DNA of 64,000 nucleotides from Clostridium mediterraneense (GCF_900091705.1 NZ_LT594785.1:1406858-1470857); one strand, 5' to 3'. Numbered from the stretch's first letter, positions 18,250 through 26,840 are shown. Notes: generated by a model from the sequence alone, not told the origin. Numbers and translations: made by a program.

Positions 18250-20559
18250 ATGGAAAACATAAAAATAAAGTTACCTCTGATACCTCTAAGAGGTATGACT
18301 GTGTTTCCAAGTATGATAACTTACTTTGATATAGGAAGAAAATTATCAGCTGGAGCAGTCAATGAAGCTATGAATAAAGGAAGTTATATTTTCCTTATTC
18401 CTCAAAAAGATGATGATGTAGAAGAACCTAAAATAGAGGATTTAATTTCTATAGGTACAGTTTGTGAAATAAAACAAATAGTTAATCTTCCAGATGGAAC
18501 AAAGAGAGTTCTAGTAGAAGGAATTAGAAGAGCTAAACTTATAAGTTTTGATATAAATGAAGAATTTATTTCTGGTGAAATCGAGGATGTAATAGAAGAA
18601 AATTTAGATGATTTAGAAATAGTAGCACTTATAAGAGAGATAAAAGATGAGTTTGGATTATTTTTAAAATTAACTGCAGGACCTTTAAGAGAGATGATAG
18701 GTAGTTTTAATGAAACTTCTAATCCAGATAAGCTAGTAGATATGGTTTGTTCATATATTCTTATAGATGAACAAGATAAAAAAGAAATATTAGAGATTCT
18801 AGATGTAAAAGAAAGATTAGAAAAAGTACTTTTACATATAAAAAATGAAAAAGAAATAGTTGTTTTAGAAAAAAAAATAAAGGCTAAAGTAAGTAAAAAT
18901 ACTGATAAGAGCCAAAAAGAGTATTATTTAAGAGAGCAATTAAAAATTATACAAGAAGAACTTGGTGAAGATGATGAAGATAAAAGAGCTGTAGAGGAAT
19001 ATCAAAAGAAATTAAAGAATAAGAAAATTCCTTTATATGTAAAGGAAAAAGCTAAATATGAAATATCTAGATTAATAGCAGCTTCAGGAAGTGGACAAGA
19101 AAGTAGTGTAATTAGAACATATTTAGATACTTTATTTGATTTACCTTGGGGAAAATATAAAAATGAATTAATTGATATAAAAAGAGCTAAAGAGATATTA
19201 AATTCAGAACATTATGGATTATTAGATGTTAAGGAAAGAGTTTTAGATTATCTTGCAGTTAAAAAACTAAGTAAAAACCTTAAGAGTCCAATAATTTGCT
19301 TGGTTGGCCCACCTGGAGTTGGTAAAACATCTATAGCAAAGAGTATAGCAAATTCTTTAAATAAGGATTTTGTAAGGATGTCACTTGGTGGAATAAAAGA
19401 TGAGGCTGAAATTAGAGGTCATAGAAAAACATATGTTGGAGCTATGCCAGGAAGAGTAGTAGAAGCTATTAAAACTGCTGGAACAATGAATCCAGTATTT
19501 TTATTAGATGAACTTGATAAGATGGCTAGTGAATATAAAGGAGATCCGGCCTCAGCACTTTTAGAAGTTTTAGACCCAGAACAAAATTCAAGCTTTAGAG
19601 ATCATTATTTAGAATTAAATCTAGATTTATCAGAAGTTACTTTTGTAGCAACAGCTAATTCATTAGATAGTATACCTACACCACTTTTAGATAGAATGGA
19701 AATAATAGAAGTTTCAGGTTATACATATGAAGAGAAATTTAATATAGCTAAGAAATATTTAATTCCTAAATTATTTAAAGAACATAATCTATCAGATAAA
19801 AAATTAAAAATATCAGATTCAAGTATAAAAGAAATAGTAAATTATTATACAAGAGAATCAGGAGTAAGATCCTTAAATAGAGTATTAGCTAAATTAATAA
19901 GAAAAGCTATAAGACAATTAGTAGAAACAGATAGAGAAAGACTTAATATAAGTACTAAAATGATAAGTAAGTATTTAGGGCCTAGAGTTTATTCATATGA
20001 TGAGCTTGGAGAAGATAAAGTTGGAGTAGTTATGGGAATGGCGTGGACTGCTTATGGTGGAGATACATTACCAGTTGAAGTTAGCATAATGGATGGAAAA
20101 GGAAAGCTTGAGCTTACAGGTAAATTAGGTGATGTGATGAAAGAATCAGCAAAAGCTGCATATTCTCTTGTAAGATCAAATTATGATAAATTTGGTATAA
20201 AAGATAAAGATTTTTATAAGAATAAAGATATACACATACATGTTCCAGAAGGAGCAGTACCAAAAGACGGTCCATCAGCTGGAGTCACAATGACTACAGC
20301 ACTTGTATCAGTTCTATCAGGTAGATTAGTTAAACATAATGTTGCTATGACAGGTGAAATTACTCTTACAGGAAAGGTACTACCTATAGGAGGACTTAAA
20401 GAAAAATGTTTAGCAGCAAGTAGAGTAGGGATAAAGACAATAATAATACCTTATGCTAATGAAAAAGACCTTAAGGATATTCCAAGTAATATTAAATCAG
20501 GTCTTAATATAATAAGTGCAAAAGAAATAGAAACAGTGCTAGAAAATGCACTAATATAG
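18250..20559 (+). CDS. lon: ATP-dependent protease Lon (LonA type)
   Basis: 769 aa, the normal LonA length. The N-terminal LAN substrate domain starts [15 protein letters not shown], followed by a coiled-coil linker, an AAA+ module with GPPGVGKTS and FLLDELDKM, and a C-terminal protease domain with the Ser-Lys dyad S676 ([11 protein letters not shown]) and K719 ([10 protein letters not shown]). It degrades misfolded and regulatory proteins in the cytoplasm. RBS TTGGAGGCAG is at about 18236-18245. ysxC starts 10 bp after the stop codon, so they form one operon. Confidence 0.98.
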   Translation: MENIKIKLPLIPLRGMTVFPSMITYFDIGRKLSAGAVNEAMNKGSYIFLIPQKDDDVEEPKIEDLISIGTVCEIKQIVNLPDGTKRVLVEGIRRAKLISFDINEEFISGEIEDVIEENLDDLEIVALIREIKDEFGLFLKLTAGPLREMIGSFNETSNPDKLVDMVCSYILIDEQDKKEILEILDVKERLEKVLLHIKNEKEIVVLEKKIKAKVSKNTDKSQKEYYLREQLKIIQEELGEDDEDKRAVEEYQKKLKNKKIPLYVKEKAKYEISRLIAASGSGQESSVIRTYLDTLFDLPWGKYKNELIDIKRAKEILNSEHYGLLDVKERVLDYLAVKKLSKNLKSPIICLVGPPGVGKTSIAKSIANSLNKDFVRMSLGGIKDEAEIRGHRKTYVGAMPGRVVEAIKTAGTMNPVFLLDELDKMASEYKGDPASALLEVLDPEQNSSFRDHYLELNLDLSEVTFVATANSLDSIPTPLLDRMEIIEVSGYTYEEKFNIAKKYLIPKLFKEHNLSDKKLKISDSSIKEIVNYYTRESGVRSLNRVLAKLIRKAIRQLVETDRERLNISTKMISKYLGPRVYSYDELGEDKVGVVMGMAWTAYGGDTLPVEVSIMDGKGKLELTGKLGDVMKESAKAAYSLVRSNYDKFGIKDKDFYKNKDIHIHVPEGAVPKDGPSAGVTMTTALVSVLSGRLVKHNVAMTGEITLTGKVLPIGGLKEKCLAASRVGIKTIIIPYANEKDLKDIPSNIKSGLNIISAKEIETVLENALI

Positions 20560-20569
20560 GAGAGTAAAT

Positions 20570-21160
20570 ATGAAAATTAATACTTCAGAATTTGTTACAT
20601 CAGCAGTTAGAAAAAATCAATATCCAGAGACAGGATTAGCTGAAATTGCTTTTGTAGGTAGATCAAATGTCGGTAAATCATCAATAATTAATGCATTAAC
20701 TAACAGAAGAGGACTTGCAAAAGTCAGCCAAACACCAGGTAAAACTAAATTAATTAATTTCTTTATTTTAAATAATGAGTTTTATTTAGTTGACCTTCCA
20801 GGGTATGGATATGCTAAGGTATCAAAGAAAGAAAAAGAAAGTTGGGGACAAACAATTGAAAATTATTTAGTAGATAGAGCCCCACTTAAAAGAGTTGTTT
20901 TATTAGTTGATTGTAGACGTAAGCCAAATGCAGATGATATCTTAATGTATGAATGGATAAAGCATTATGGATATGATTGTAGAGTTGTATCAACTAAAAG
21001 AGATAAGATATCTAATAATGAAGTTGCCAAAGCTGAAAAGTTAATAAGAGAAACTTTAGGAATGTCAAAGGAAGAAAAATTATTATTCTTCTCATCTTTA
21101 AATAAAAAAGGAAAAGATGAATTGATTGATGAGTTATTTAGTGATTTGAATGAAATTTAA
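20570..21160 (+). CDS. ysxC: Ribosome biogenesis GTPase YsxC/EngB
   Basis: 196 aa TRAFAC GTPase. G1 is G30RSNVGKS37, the G2 Thr lies in QTPGKTK, G3 is DLPGYGYA, G4 is TKRDK and G5 SSLNKKG. The family is needed for 50S subunit assembly. The gene follows lon by 10 bp, the conserved Firmicutes arrangement, and the operon ends at the perfect hairpin just after it. Confidence 0.97.
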   Translation: MKINTSEFVTSAVRKNQYPETGLAEIAFVGRSNVGKSSIINALTNRRGLAKVSQTPGKTKLINFFILNNEFYLVDLPGYGYAKVSKKEKESWGQTIENYLVDRAPLKRVVLLVDCRRKPNADDILMYEWIKHYGYDCRVVSTKRDKISNNEVAKAEKLIRETLGMSKEEKLLFFSSLNKKGKDELIDELFSDLNEI

Positions 21161-21167
21161 TAAGTAA

Positions 21168-21203
21168 AAATAGAGTGAATTTTAGATTCACTCTATTTTT
21201 TTA
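21168..21203 (+). terminator. Intrinsic terminator after lon-ysxC
   Basis: Perfect 13-bp stem AAATAGAGTGAAT / ATTCACTCTATTT (21168-21180, 21186-21198) with a 5-nt loop, followed by TTTTTATT. Confidence 0.9.
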
Positions 21204-21309
21204 TTATATTTTTAGGGAAAAGAAAATATTACAAAATATAGTAGCAAAAAGATAGAGATAGAATAATATATACTATAAAAACAAAATACAAACTAGGAGG
21301 ATAAATCTC

Positions 21310-21690
21310 ATGGAATTAAATGAAATTCTTAATGGAGCAAATAACGAAGGAAATTGTGGATTCAATGGATTTAATAACTGTGGTGGCTTTGGAAACTGTG
21401 GTTGCGGAAATGGAAGCAACAATTGTTGGTGGCTAATATTAATATTATTAGCTTGCTGCGGAGGCGGAAATGGAGGCGGATTCTTTGGAGGCGGAAGCAA
21501 CTGGGGAAATTCATGCTGTAGATGCTGCTGTAAGTCAAGAAAACGCCGTCGTTGTGAATGCTGCGATTGCTGTTGCTGTGGATCAAATGATAACTGCGGA
21601 AACAATAACTGCTGGTGGATTTGGTGGATAATTATAATTTGCTGTTGTGGATGTGGAAATGGCTTCAATAATAATAGAGGCTTCTGTTAA
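21310..21690 (+). CDS. Cys/Gly/Asn/Trp-rich low-complexity protein with two hydrophobic repeats
   Basis: 126 aa with an excellent RBS (CTAGGAGGAT, 21294-21303). It contains 26 Cys. Two copies of a motif, NNCWW + short hydrophobic run + CC/CCC + G-x-G-N (about residues 37-55 and 98-117), flank a Gly-rich loop and a Cys/Arg-rich centre (SRKRRRCECCDCCCC). Clostridial proteins of this look are sometimes labelled high-cysteine chorion-class proteins, which says nothing about function. Codon use is odd for this genome: half of the Cys codons are TGC, and Arg at the centre uses CGC/CGT rather than AGA. It may be a surface or spore structural protein or a metal binder; unproven. Confidence 0.7.
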   Translation: MELNEILNGANNEGNCGFNGFNNCGGFGNCGCGNGSNNCWWLILILLACCGGGNGGGFFGGGSNWGNSCCRCCCKSRKRRRCECCDCCCCGSNDNCGNNNCWWIWWIIIICCCGCGNGFNNNRGFC

Positions 21691-21808
21691 TTAGAAGAAT
21701 TATAATCCAAAGTTAATGCAGTGAGAAGCAATAATGTTGTTACTATAAGTGTTAAGAGTTATATTGAGACTCTGAGAAGTAATTAACTGTTGCTATTTGA
21801 TAATCTTA

Positions 21809-21849
21809 TTACTTTGTGTATATGTAACTGAAGTAGTGTTACAAAGTAA
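21809..21849. repeat. Inverted repeat with alternative inner stem
   Basis: TTACTTTGT (21809-21817) is the reverse complement of ACAAAGTAA (21841-21849). Inside, GTAAC (21823-21827) can pair with GTTAC (21838-21842), which overlaps the outer arm by two bases, so the two stems compete slightly. Confidence 0.55.
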
Positions 21850-21853
21850 GGAT

Positions 21854-21872
21854 GGAGGGCGTATAGCCCTCC
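21854..21872. repeat. Perfect GC-rich hairpin in leader
   Basis: GGAGGGC-GTATA-GCCCTCC is a perfect 7-bp stem, strikingly GC-rich for this sequence. An A7 run follows it on the plus strand. Its 5' arm contains GGAGG, a potential decoy or sequestered Shine-Dalgarno sequence. Confidence 0.6.
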
Positions 21873-21919
21873 AAAAAAATAAATATATAATATACATAAA
21901 TATTATAGGGGGGAGTAAG

Positions 21920-22456
21920 GTGTCAAAAAAAAGACATAGAGATAGAAGAAATGATGAAGATATGCAAAATAATATGGGGTTAAATCCCCAAATGATGGAT
22001 ATGTTAAAAGCAAATAATATAGATGTTTCAAAGTTTTCAGAAATGATGTCAGCTATGAATAAAGATGGATTTAATATAAATAATTTAAGTTCACTTTTAT
22101 CAGGAGGAAATATGGGAGGAGGACTTCAAGGCGGTTTTCCTAATATGGGAAATATGCCACCAGGTATGGCTGGCTTAGCGTCTATGATGCAAAATATGAA
22201 TAGAAATAATAGAGGTTTTATGAATAATAATCAAAATGGTATGTATCAAAATAATATGAACCCAAATAACATGAATCCAAATAATATGCATCAGAATAAT
22301 ATGCATTCAAATAATATGAATAATATGCAAAGTAAAGCTAATGTTGATGAAAATATAGAAATGTTATTAAGTATTAAGAGTGTTGTAAATCCTCAAAAAG
22401 CAAAATTTATAGATAAGGTTATAGAGATGTATAAAAATGGAGAAATAAAATATTAA
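21920..22456 (+). CDS. Asn/Met-rich repeat protein, unknown
   Basis: 178 aa from GTG 21920, which follows AGGGGGGAG (21907-21915); the frame is open upstream to 21797 but without an RBS. The N-terminus is basic (SKKRHRDRR), the middle is Gly/Met/Asn-rich, and residues about 108-137 are a run of NNM-x-x units (NNMNP, NNMHQ, NNMHS). The C-terminal 40 residues (IEMLLSIKSVVNPQKAKFIDKVIEMY) form a non-repetitive helical domain, probably the conserved core. No signal peptide or membrane helix. Position after the Cys-rich gene suggests related roles. Function unknown. Confidence 0.65.
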   Translation: MSKKRHRDRRNDEDMQNNMGLNPQMMDMLKANNIDVSKFSEMMSAMNKDGFNINNLSSLLSGGNMGGGLQGGFPNMGNMPPGMAGLASMMQNMNRNNRGFMNNNQNGMYQNNMNPNNMNPNNMHQNNMHSNNMNNMQSKANVDENIEMLLSIKSVVNPQKAKFIDKVIEMYKNGEIKY

Positions 22457-22582
22457 AGATAAAAGGTGTAGGCACTTTATCTCCAAGTTAGAAGTAAAAA
22501 AATACATTCCTAAATGATATTTAGTTCTTAATATATAATTTTAAAAATAAGAGAATAGTTGATAAGCAATAATTTTTAATGT

Positions 22583-22616
22583 AAAAAAAGCCATATATGG
22601 ATATATGGCTTTTTTT
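22583..22616. terminator. Bidirectional terminator
   Basis: Perfect 16-bp palindrome: A7-GCCATATAT (22583-22598) and ATATATGGC-T7 (22601-22616). It overlaps the perR stop codon and also lies downstream of the Asn/Met-rich gene. Confidence 0.85.
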
Positions 22617-23037
22617 ATTCGTTTGTTTTGTTTGAACAATCTTCACATAATCCATAGAAATAAACTCTACGGTTTAGTATTTTATATTTTGATAAGCTTT
22701 CTGCTTGAGTATCTATAGATTGAAAGTCTATTCCCATTAAATCTTCAACTTTTGAACAATTTATACATTGAATATGTGAATGTTCAGATATATTAGCATC
22801 ATATCTGAAGTTGCCTTCACCAACATTAATTTCTTCAATAAGACCAACTTCAACTAGAGTTTTTAATGCTTTATATACAGTAGCAAGACTCATAGTTGGA
22901 TAATCTGCTTGTAAAGCTTTATAAACTGACTCAGCAGAAGGGTGTTCACAAGTACTTTGTAGAAATTTATATACAGCTATTCTTTGAGGAGTTAATTTTA
23001 GTTTCTTTTCCTTAAAAACCTTAGTTATATTATCCAT
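22615..23037 (-). CDS. perR: Peroxide-responsive repressor PerR (Fur family)
   Basis: 140 aa. The sequence keeps the PerR regulatory site with a constant offset of -5 relative to Bacillus subtilis PerR: H32, D80, H86, H88 and D99. The last is Asp, the PerR hallmark, whereas Fur proteins carry Glu there. The structural zinc Cys pairs are C91/C94 and C131/C134. PerR uses bound Fe(II) to sense H2O2 by histidine oxidation and represses oxidative-stress genes. RBS AGGAGA lies just upstream on the minus strand. A strong promoter lies about 30 bp from the start. Confidence 0.92.
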   Translation of the reverse strand: MDNITKVFKEKKLKLTPQRIAVYKFLQSTCEHPSAESVYKALQADYPTMSLATVYKALKTLVEVGLIEEINVGEGNFRYDANISEHSHIQCINCSKVEDLMGIDFQSIDTQAESLSKYKILNRRVYFYGLCEDCSNKTNE

Positions 23038-23067
23038 ACTAATCTCCTTTCTTAGTTTATTAATTAT

Positions 23068-23096
23068 ATTTTATATCTTTAAAGAATTAATGTCAA
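23068..23096 (-). promoter_or_regulatory. Sigma-A promoter of perR
   Basis: On the minus strand: perfect -35 TTGACA (complement of 23091-23096), 17-bp spacer, -10 TAAAAT (complement of 23068-23073). Confidence 0.75.
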
Positions 23097-23231
23097 ATAA
23101 TAAAAAAAATTATATGATAATTACTATTAATAAATTAAAAAACTATTAACAATTATAATTCATTATAAATTATATCAAAATCAAATAAAATAATAAACAA
23201 AATAATTACAGTATTATTTGTAAAAAAATAA

Positions 23232-23260
23232 TTGTTATAAAATTTATAATATGGTAAAAT
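23232..23260 (+). promoter_or_regulatory. Probable promoter of the gene at 23355
   Basis: -35 TTGTTA at 23232-23237, 17-bp spacer, -10 TAAAAT at 23255-23260. Predicted transcription start is about 23267, giving a leader of nearly 90 bases. Confidence 0.5.
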
Positions 23261-23354
23261 AAAGTAAAAAGGACGCGATTTCTTTTATAAATATATTTAT
23301 ATAAACAAAAGGGGGGAAGTTGCTATAAATTCAAATAATTTAAGCAGCGAAATT

Positions 23355-23675
23355 ATGTCTAAATATAGGGTAGGAGATGAACTTCTAATAATTAATGATC
23401 CTATTAAGGAAGAGCAAAAATTAAAGGCTATGAGCAAATTAACTATAGAGGATGAGTATGCAAATATAAGTTGGGGAATAAAAATAATAAAAGTTGAGTA
23501 TGATAAGCCTAATGTTACTTTAACTTATAAAAATGTAAAGGGTGAAGAAAATAAAGTATTTGCTATTTGTAATGATATAGAAAATTTTGATAAACAAAAA
23601 GTCTTAGAAAAAGCTTTATTAAAGGCATTCCAAAATGAACTAATTGATTTAACAGTTCTAAAAAATTCTAGATAA
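23355..23675 (+). CDS. Conserved small protein, unknown; start codon uncertain
   Basis: 106 aa from ATG 23355. The product is soluble with mixed alpha/beta character (YRVGDELLIIND... IKVEYDKPNVTLTYKNVKGEE), possibly a small beta-barrel with a C-terminal helix. The start is a problem: the only strong Shine-Dalgarno (AAAGGGGGGAAG, 23307-23318) is 36 bases before this ATG. At normal spacing there is no ATG, GTG or TTG in frame. Initiation at ATA 23325 would add 10 residues. No family recognised. Confidence 0.65.
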   Translation: MSKYRVGDELLIINDPIKEEQKLKAMSKLTIEDEYANISWGIKIIKVEYDKPNVTLTYKNVKGEENKVFAICNDIENFDKQKVLEKALLKAFQNELIDLTVLKNSR

Positions 23676-23676
23676 T

Positions 23677-23702
23677 AGACTGAGATATTCTCAGTCTTTT
23701 TA
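23677..23702 (+). terminator. Intrinsic terminator
   Basis: Perfect 9-bp stem AGACTGAGA / TCTCAGTCT with a 3-nt loop, then TTTTTAT. Confidence 0.85.
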
Positions 23703-23763
23703 TAGTGATATAATAAATATAATTTATATATAAGAAATTTAAGGTGACTAGTAAGGAGTAAAT

Positions 23764-24372
23764 ATGGATATTTATATAGCAAAACAAGCTATATTTGATA
23801 GAGAAATGAATATATATGCATATGAATTATTATTTAGAAATAATTCAAAGAATATATTTCAGTTAGAAGATAATTGCGATTATACAAAACAGGTAATATA
23901 TAATTCAAATAATATAGGTCTAGATATTTTATTGAATAATAAAAGAGCTTTTATAAATTTTACAAGAGAAAATTTATTAGATAATATTGTAGATTTATTG
24001 GATAAGGAAAAATTTATAATAGAAATATTAGAAGATGTTGAATTTGATAAAGAAATAGTTAACATTTGTAAATCTTTAAAAAAGAGAGGATATATAATAG
24101 CGATAGATGATTTTATTTTGGAAAAGGATATAAGTAAAGTTATAGATTATATAGATATAATTAAAGTGGATTTTATTTTGAATAGTAAAACAGATAGAGA
24201 AAAAATAGTTAAGAAATATAAAAATTTAGGTAAATTACTTTTAGCAGAAAAGGTAGAAACTATTGAGGAATATAAAGAAGCTTTTATAAATGGATATAAT
24301 TATTTTCAGGGATTTCTTTTCAGTAAACCTAATATTGTAGAAGAACATAGAGAAAATTTACGAAATAAATAG
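23764..24372 (+). CDS. Stand-alone EAL-domain protein of the EAL-HDOD type, HDOD missing
   Basis: 202 aa. It opens like YuxH/CdgJ-type EAL-HDOD proteins (YIAKQAIFDREMNIYAYELLFRN). Several EAL ligand positions remain (E21, N65, E87, D115-D116, K134, E162, Q182), but loop 6 reads DDFILEKD instead of DDFGTG, so c-di-GMP hydrolysis is doubtful. The usual C-terminal HDOD half is absent: the frame ends at about 200 residues where family members reach about 400, and the following DNA does not resume it. It may bind c-di-GMP or act by protein contact. RBS AAGGAG is at 23753-23758. Confidence 0.82.
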   Translation: MDIYIAKQAIFDREMNIYAYELLFRNNSKNIFQLEDNCDYTKQVIYNSNNIGLDILLNNKRAFINFTRENLLDNIVDLLDKEKFIIEILEDVEFDKEIVNICKSLKKRGYIIAIDDFILEKDISKVIDYIDIIKVDFILNSKTDREKIVKKYKNLGKLLLAEKVETIEEYKEAFINGYNYFQGFLFSKPNIVEEHRENLRNK

Positions 24373-24391
24373 TATTTAGAGTTGATAGAAT

Positions 24392-24424
24392 AATAATAAT
24401 TACATAAATTGTGTAATTATTATT
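24392..24424. repeat. Perfect inverted repeat after the EAL gene
   Basis: AATAATAATTACA (24392-24404) and TGTAATTATTATT (24412-24424) form a perfect 13-bp stem with a 7-base loop. No T run follows, so it is at best a weak terminator or an RNA-stability hairpin. Confidence 0.5.
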
Positions 24425-24520
24425 AAAAATTTACCTTATATAGAATAAAGACTTTATTTTTGTATTATTTTACAATATAATGTAAACAAATACTTTTAAG
24501 TGGTATGGGGGTATATATAT

Positions 24521-24685
24521 ATGGAGAAGTGTCCATTTTGGTCTACAGAGAAGATTATAGAATTATGTGATAGAGAATGCCCTATGGCTAAATTGGAAGA
24601 GGGATGTGTTTTTCAATTATATTATGGGGATGAAGAGAATTGTGAAGAAAAAGAGGATGTTAAGCGATTTTCTCGAAATAAATAA
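24521..24685 (+). CDS. Small Cys-rich clostridial protein (CPFW type), unknown
   Basis: 54 aa from ATG 24521, the start best placed after the GGGGG of TATGGGGGTA (24504-24513). Starts MEKCPFWSTEK and carries six Cys (CPFW...CDRECPM...GCVF...NC), a pattern seen in short clostridial proteins that probably bind metal. The tail is very acidic then basic. Function unknown. Confidence 0.6.
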   Translation: MEKCPFWSTEKIIELCDRECPMAKLEEGCVFQLYYGDEENCEEKEDVKRFSRNK

Positions 24686-24732
24686 AGTACTGGTTATATT
24701 AACTGGTTCTTTATTTTTTTTTTCTTTTTTAT
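24684..24732 (+). terminator. Intrinsic terminator
   Basis: AAAGTACTGGTT pairs with AACTGGTTCTTT with one mismatch and G-U pairs; a run of ten T residues follows. Confidence 0.7.
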
Positions 24733-24799
24733 ATAATAGTAGATATAAATATTATTAGTAAATTTTATTATAGAATATTTATATAGATAGGAGAAGAAT

Positions 24800-26785
24800 A
24801 TGTATAATTTAGATAAGTTTCAAAGTCAGGCAGTAAAATGTTTAAGTAAAGATACTTTAGTTGTTGCGCCACCTGGAAGTGGAAAAACAACTGTAATAAT
24901 TAATAGAGTTAAACATTTAATAGATAATGGAGTAGATCCTAAGAATATAATAGTATTAACATTTACAAAAGCAGCTGCTGAAAATATGAGAAGTAGATTT
25001 AAATCTATCTGTAATAATATTACTACACCTTTTTTTGGAACTTTTCATGGATTGTTTTATAAAATTTTAGTTAGATATTATGGGGAAGTATCAATAATAA
25101 GTACTTCTGAAGCGTATATGCTTATAAAAAAACAATTAGCTCAGATAACAGAAGATGTTAGTGATGATAAAGTAAGAGAAGTTTTAAATAATATATCATT
25201 GAAAAAAACTACACAAAGGTATGATACTAACTTTCAACCAAGCTTAAGTAAAACAATATTTGAAGACTGTTATAGAGTATATGAAGAATATAAGGATAAA
25301 AAAAGATTATGGGACTTTGATGATTTGCAATTAAAAACTATAGAATTATTAGAATATAATAAAAATATTTTAAGAAGTTATAGATCTTTATTTAAATATA
25401 TTTTAGTTGATGAGTTTCAAGATTGTGATGATATACAAATAGAATTTCTAAAGATTATAAATGAAAATATATTTTGTGTAGGAGATGAGGATCAGTGCAT
25501 TTATTCATTTAGAGGATCTAATCCAGAAGTGATGGTTAATTTTGAAGAGGAATTTCCTAGGGGAGATAAGATATACTTAAAATTTAATTATAGAAGTAAA
25601 AAGAATATAGTAGATTTATCTAAAGTTATAATAAATGAAAATATAAATAGACATAAAAAAGATATAGAAGCTTTTGATAAAGAAGAAGGGAAGATAGATT
25701 TTTATGTACCTTATGATGAAGCAGAGCAGAGTAAAAAGATAGCACAGAAGATTAAGGAATATAAAAATAAGGGGCAAAAGTATCAGGAAACCGCAGTTAT
25801 ATATAGAACTAATATGGAATCAAGAAGTATTATAGATAGATTTATTAGGGAAAAGATACCTTTTAAGCTATTAGATAAAGATTTTAATTTCTTTAAACAT
25901 TTTATTTGTGAAGATATATTAGCATATTTAAAATTATCTATAGACCCATCAGATAGAGAATCATTTATTAGAATAATTAATAAGCCTTTTAGATATGTTT
26001 CAAAAGGAGCTTTAGTTAATTTTAGAAAATCTAATAAATCTATGAATTGCTTTGATTTATTATTAAGTTGTGGAGATATTCATCCATTTCAGGTGAAAAA
26101 AATAGAGGATTTAAATAAAGATATTTTAAACTTAAATAGAATGACTTTAAGAGCAGCTATTGATTTTATATTAAGTGATTTAGATTATTTAGATCATTTA
26201 AAGGATTATGCAGATAAATATAATCAAGAGATTGAAGAGCTTTTAGATATAGTAGAGGAATTTAAAGTAGCTGCTAAAGATTTTAATAAGATTATAAACT
26301 TCTTAGCACATATAGAGGAGGTTGAAAATAATCTTAAAGAATTTAAGAATAGGGAAATAGATGCAGTAATTTTAAGCACTGTTCATGGAGTGAAAGGTGC
26401 TGAGTATAAGAATGTATTTATAATTAATGCGGTTGATGAAATTTTTCCACATAAAAACTCTGATAATATAGAAGAGGAAAGAAGATTATTCTACGTAGGA
26501 GTTACAAGAGCCATAGAAAATTTAACAATATATTCTCCTAAATCATTAAAAGGTACTTTTAGAGATGTATCACAATTTATTTTAAATGGGAATTTAGTAA
26601 GTAATAAATTGGAATATGATGGTGGATTTAAGGTTGGGCAAAGAGTTTTATCTAAAGTTAATGGTGAAGGAACAGTAGAAGAGGTTGATAGAGGAGTTGT
26701 AACTATAATATTTGGTACTAATATTATGAAAAGATTTGATATAAAAACAGTTAGTAAGGCAGGTCTTATATCTATAATAGATTAA
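24800..26785 (+). CDS. UvrD/PcrA-type superfamily 1 DNA helicase
   Basis: 661 aa, somewhat shorter than PcrA (about 740). SF1 motifs are in order: Q motif LDKFQSQAV, Walker A A23PPGSGKTT31, Ia FTKAAAENM, III FHGLFYK, motif II ILVDEFQDCD, IV GDEDQCIYSFRGSNP, NYRSKKNI, V LSTVHGVKGAEYKNVFI and VI EEERRLFYVGVTRA. The last about 50 residues (FKVGQRVLSKVNGEGTVEEVD) form a Tudor-like C-terminal domain as in PcrA, which contacts RNA polymerase. Its exact role (repair, replication restart, or conflict resolution) is not set by sequence. Confidence 0.93.
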   Translation: MYNLDKFQSQAVKCLSKDTLVVAPPGSGKTTVIINRVKHLIDNGVDPKNIIVLTFTKAAAENMRSRFKSICNNITTPFFGTFHGLFYKILVRYYGEVSIISTSEAYMLIKKQLAQITEDVSDDKVREVLNNISLKKTTQRYDTNFQPSLSKTIFEDCYRVYEEYKDKKRLWDFDDLQLKTIELLEYNKNILRSYRSLFKYILVDEFQDCDDIQIEFLKIINENIFCVGDEDQCIYSFRGSNPEVMVNFEEEFPRGDKIYLKFNYRSKKNIVDLSKVIINENINRHKKDIEAFDKEEGKIDFYVPYDEAEQSKKIAQKIKEYKNKGQKYQETAVIYRTNMESRSIIDRFIREKIPFKLLDKDFNFFKHFICEDILAYLKLSIDPSDRESFIRIINKPFRYVSKGALVNFRKSNKSMNCFDLLLSCGDIHPFQVKKIEDLNKDILNLNRMTLRAAIDFILSDLDYLDHLKDYADKYNQEIEELLDIVEEFKVAAKDFNKIINFLAHIEEVENNLKEFKNREIDAVILSTVHGVKGAEYKNVFIINAVDEIFPHKNSDNIEEERRLFYVGVTRAIENLTIYSPKSLKGTFRDVSQFILNGNLVSNKLEYDGGFKVGQRVLSKVNGEGTVEEVDRGVVTIIFGTNIMKRFDIKTVSKAGLISIID

Positions 26786-26824
26786 AAAATTGACTTTATC
26801 ATTTTATGATAAAGTCAATTTTTA
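26785..26824. terminator. Bidirectional terminator
   Basis: Perfect 17-bp palindrome AAAAATTGACTTTATCA / TGATAAAGTCAATTTTT between convergent helicase and flavodoxin genes. Confidence 0.9.
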
Positions 26825-26840
26825 TTTTTAGAGTATAAAT

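Larger units (their letters stand above)
21691..21919 (+). other. Structured leader between two low-complexity genes
   Basis: This gap holds two consecutive palindromes (listed separately) upstream of the GTG start at 21920. There is no U run after the second hairpin (an A run follows), so it is not an ordinary terminator. No known riboswitch core was recognised. Confidence 0.4.

Noticed and set aside
21273..21668. Minus-strand 131-residue frame (Gln/Pro/His-rich)
   Set aside because: It is the reverse shadow of the Cys/Gly-rich gene, has no RBS, and its odd composition follows from TGC/GGA/AAC codons on the other strand.
21854..21880. Hairpin GGAGGGC/GCCCTCC as a terminator
   Set aside because: It is followed by A residues on the plus strand, and on the minus strand the T run precedes the stem, so neither orientation gives a U-tailed terminator.
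22230..22330. Tandem NNM repeats as a CRISPR-like or satellite array
   Set aside because: The repeats are 15-bp codon-level units within an open frame, with no spacers of unique sequence.
23153..23168. TTATAAT-TC-ATTATAA as a PerR box near perR
   Set aside because: The spacer is two bases rather than the one base of the PerR consensus, it lies well upstream of the perR -35, and such palindromes arise easily in AT-rich DNA.
24567..24758. 63-residue frame overlapping the CPFW Cys-rich gene
   Set aside because: No RBS; it runs through a terminator hairpin and T tract (PhePhePhe-rich end). The overlapping frame with CPFW has the better start.
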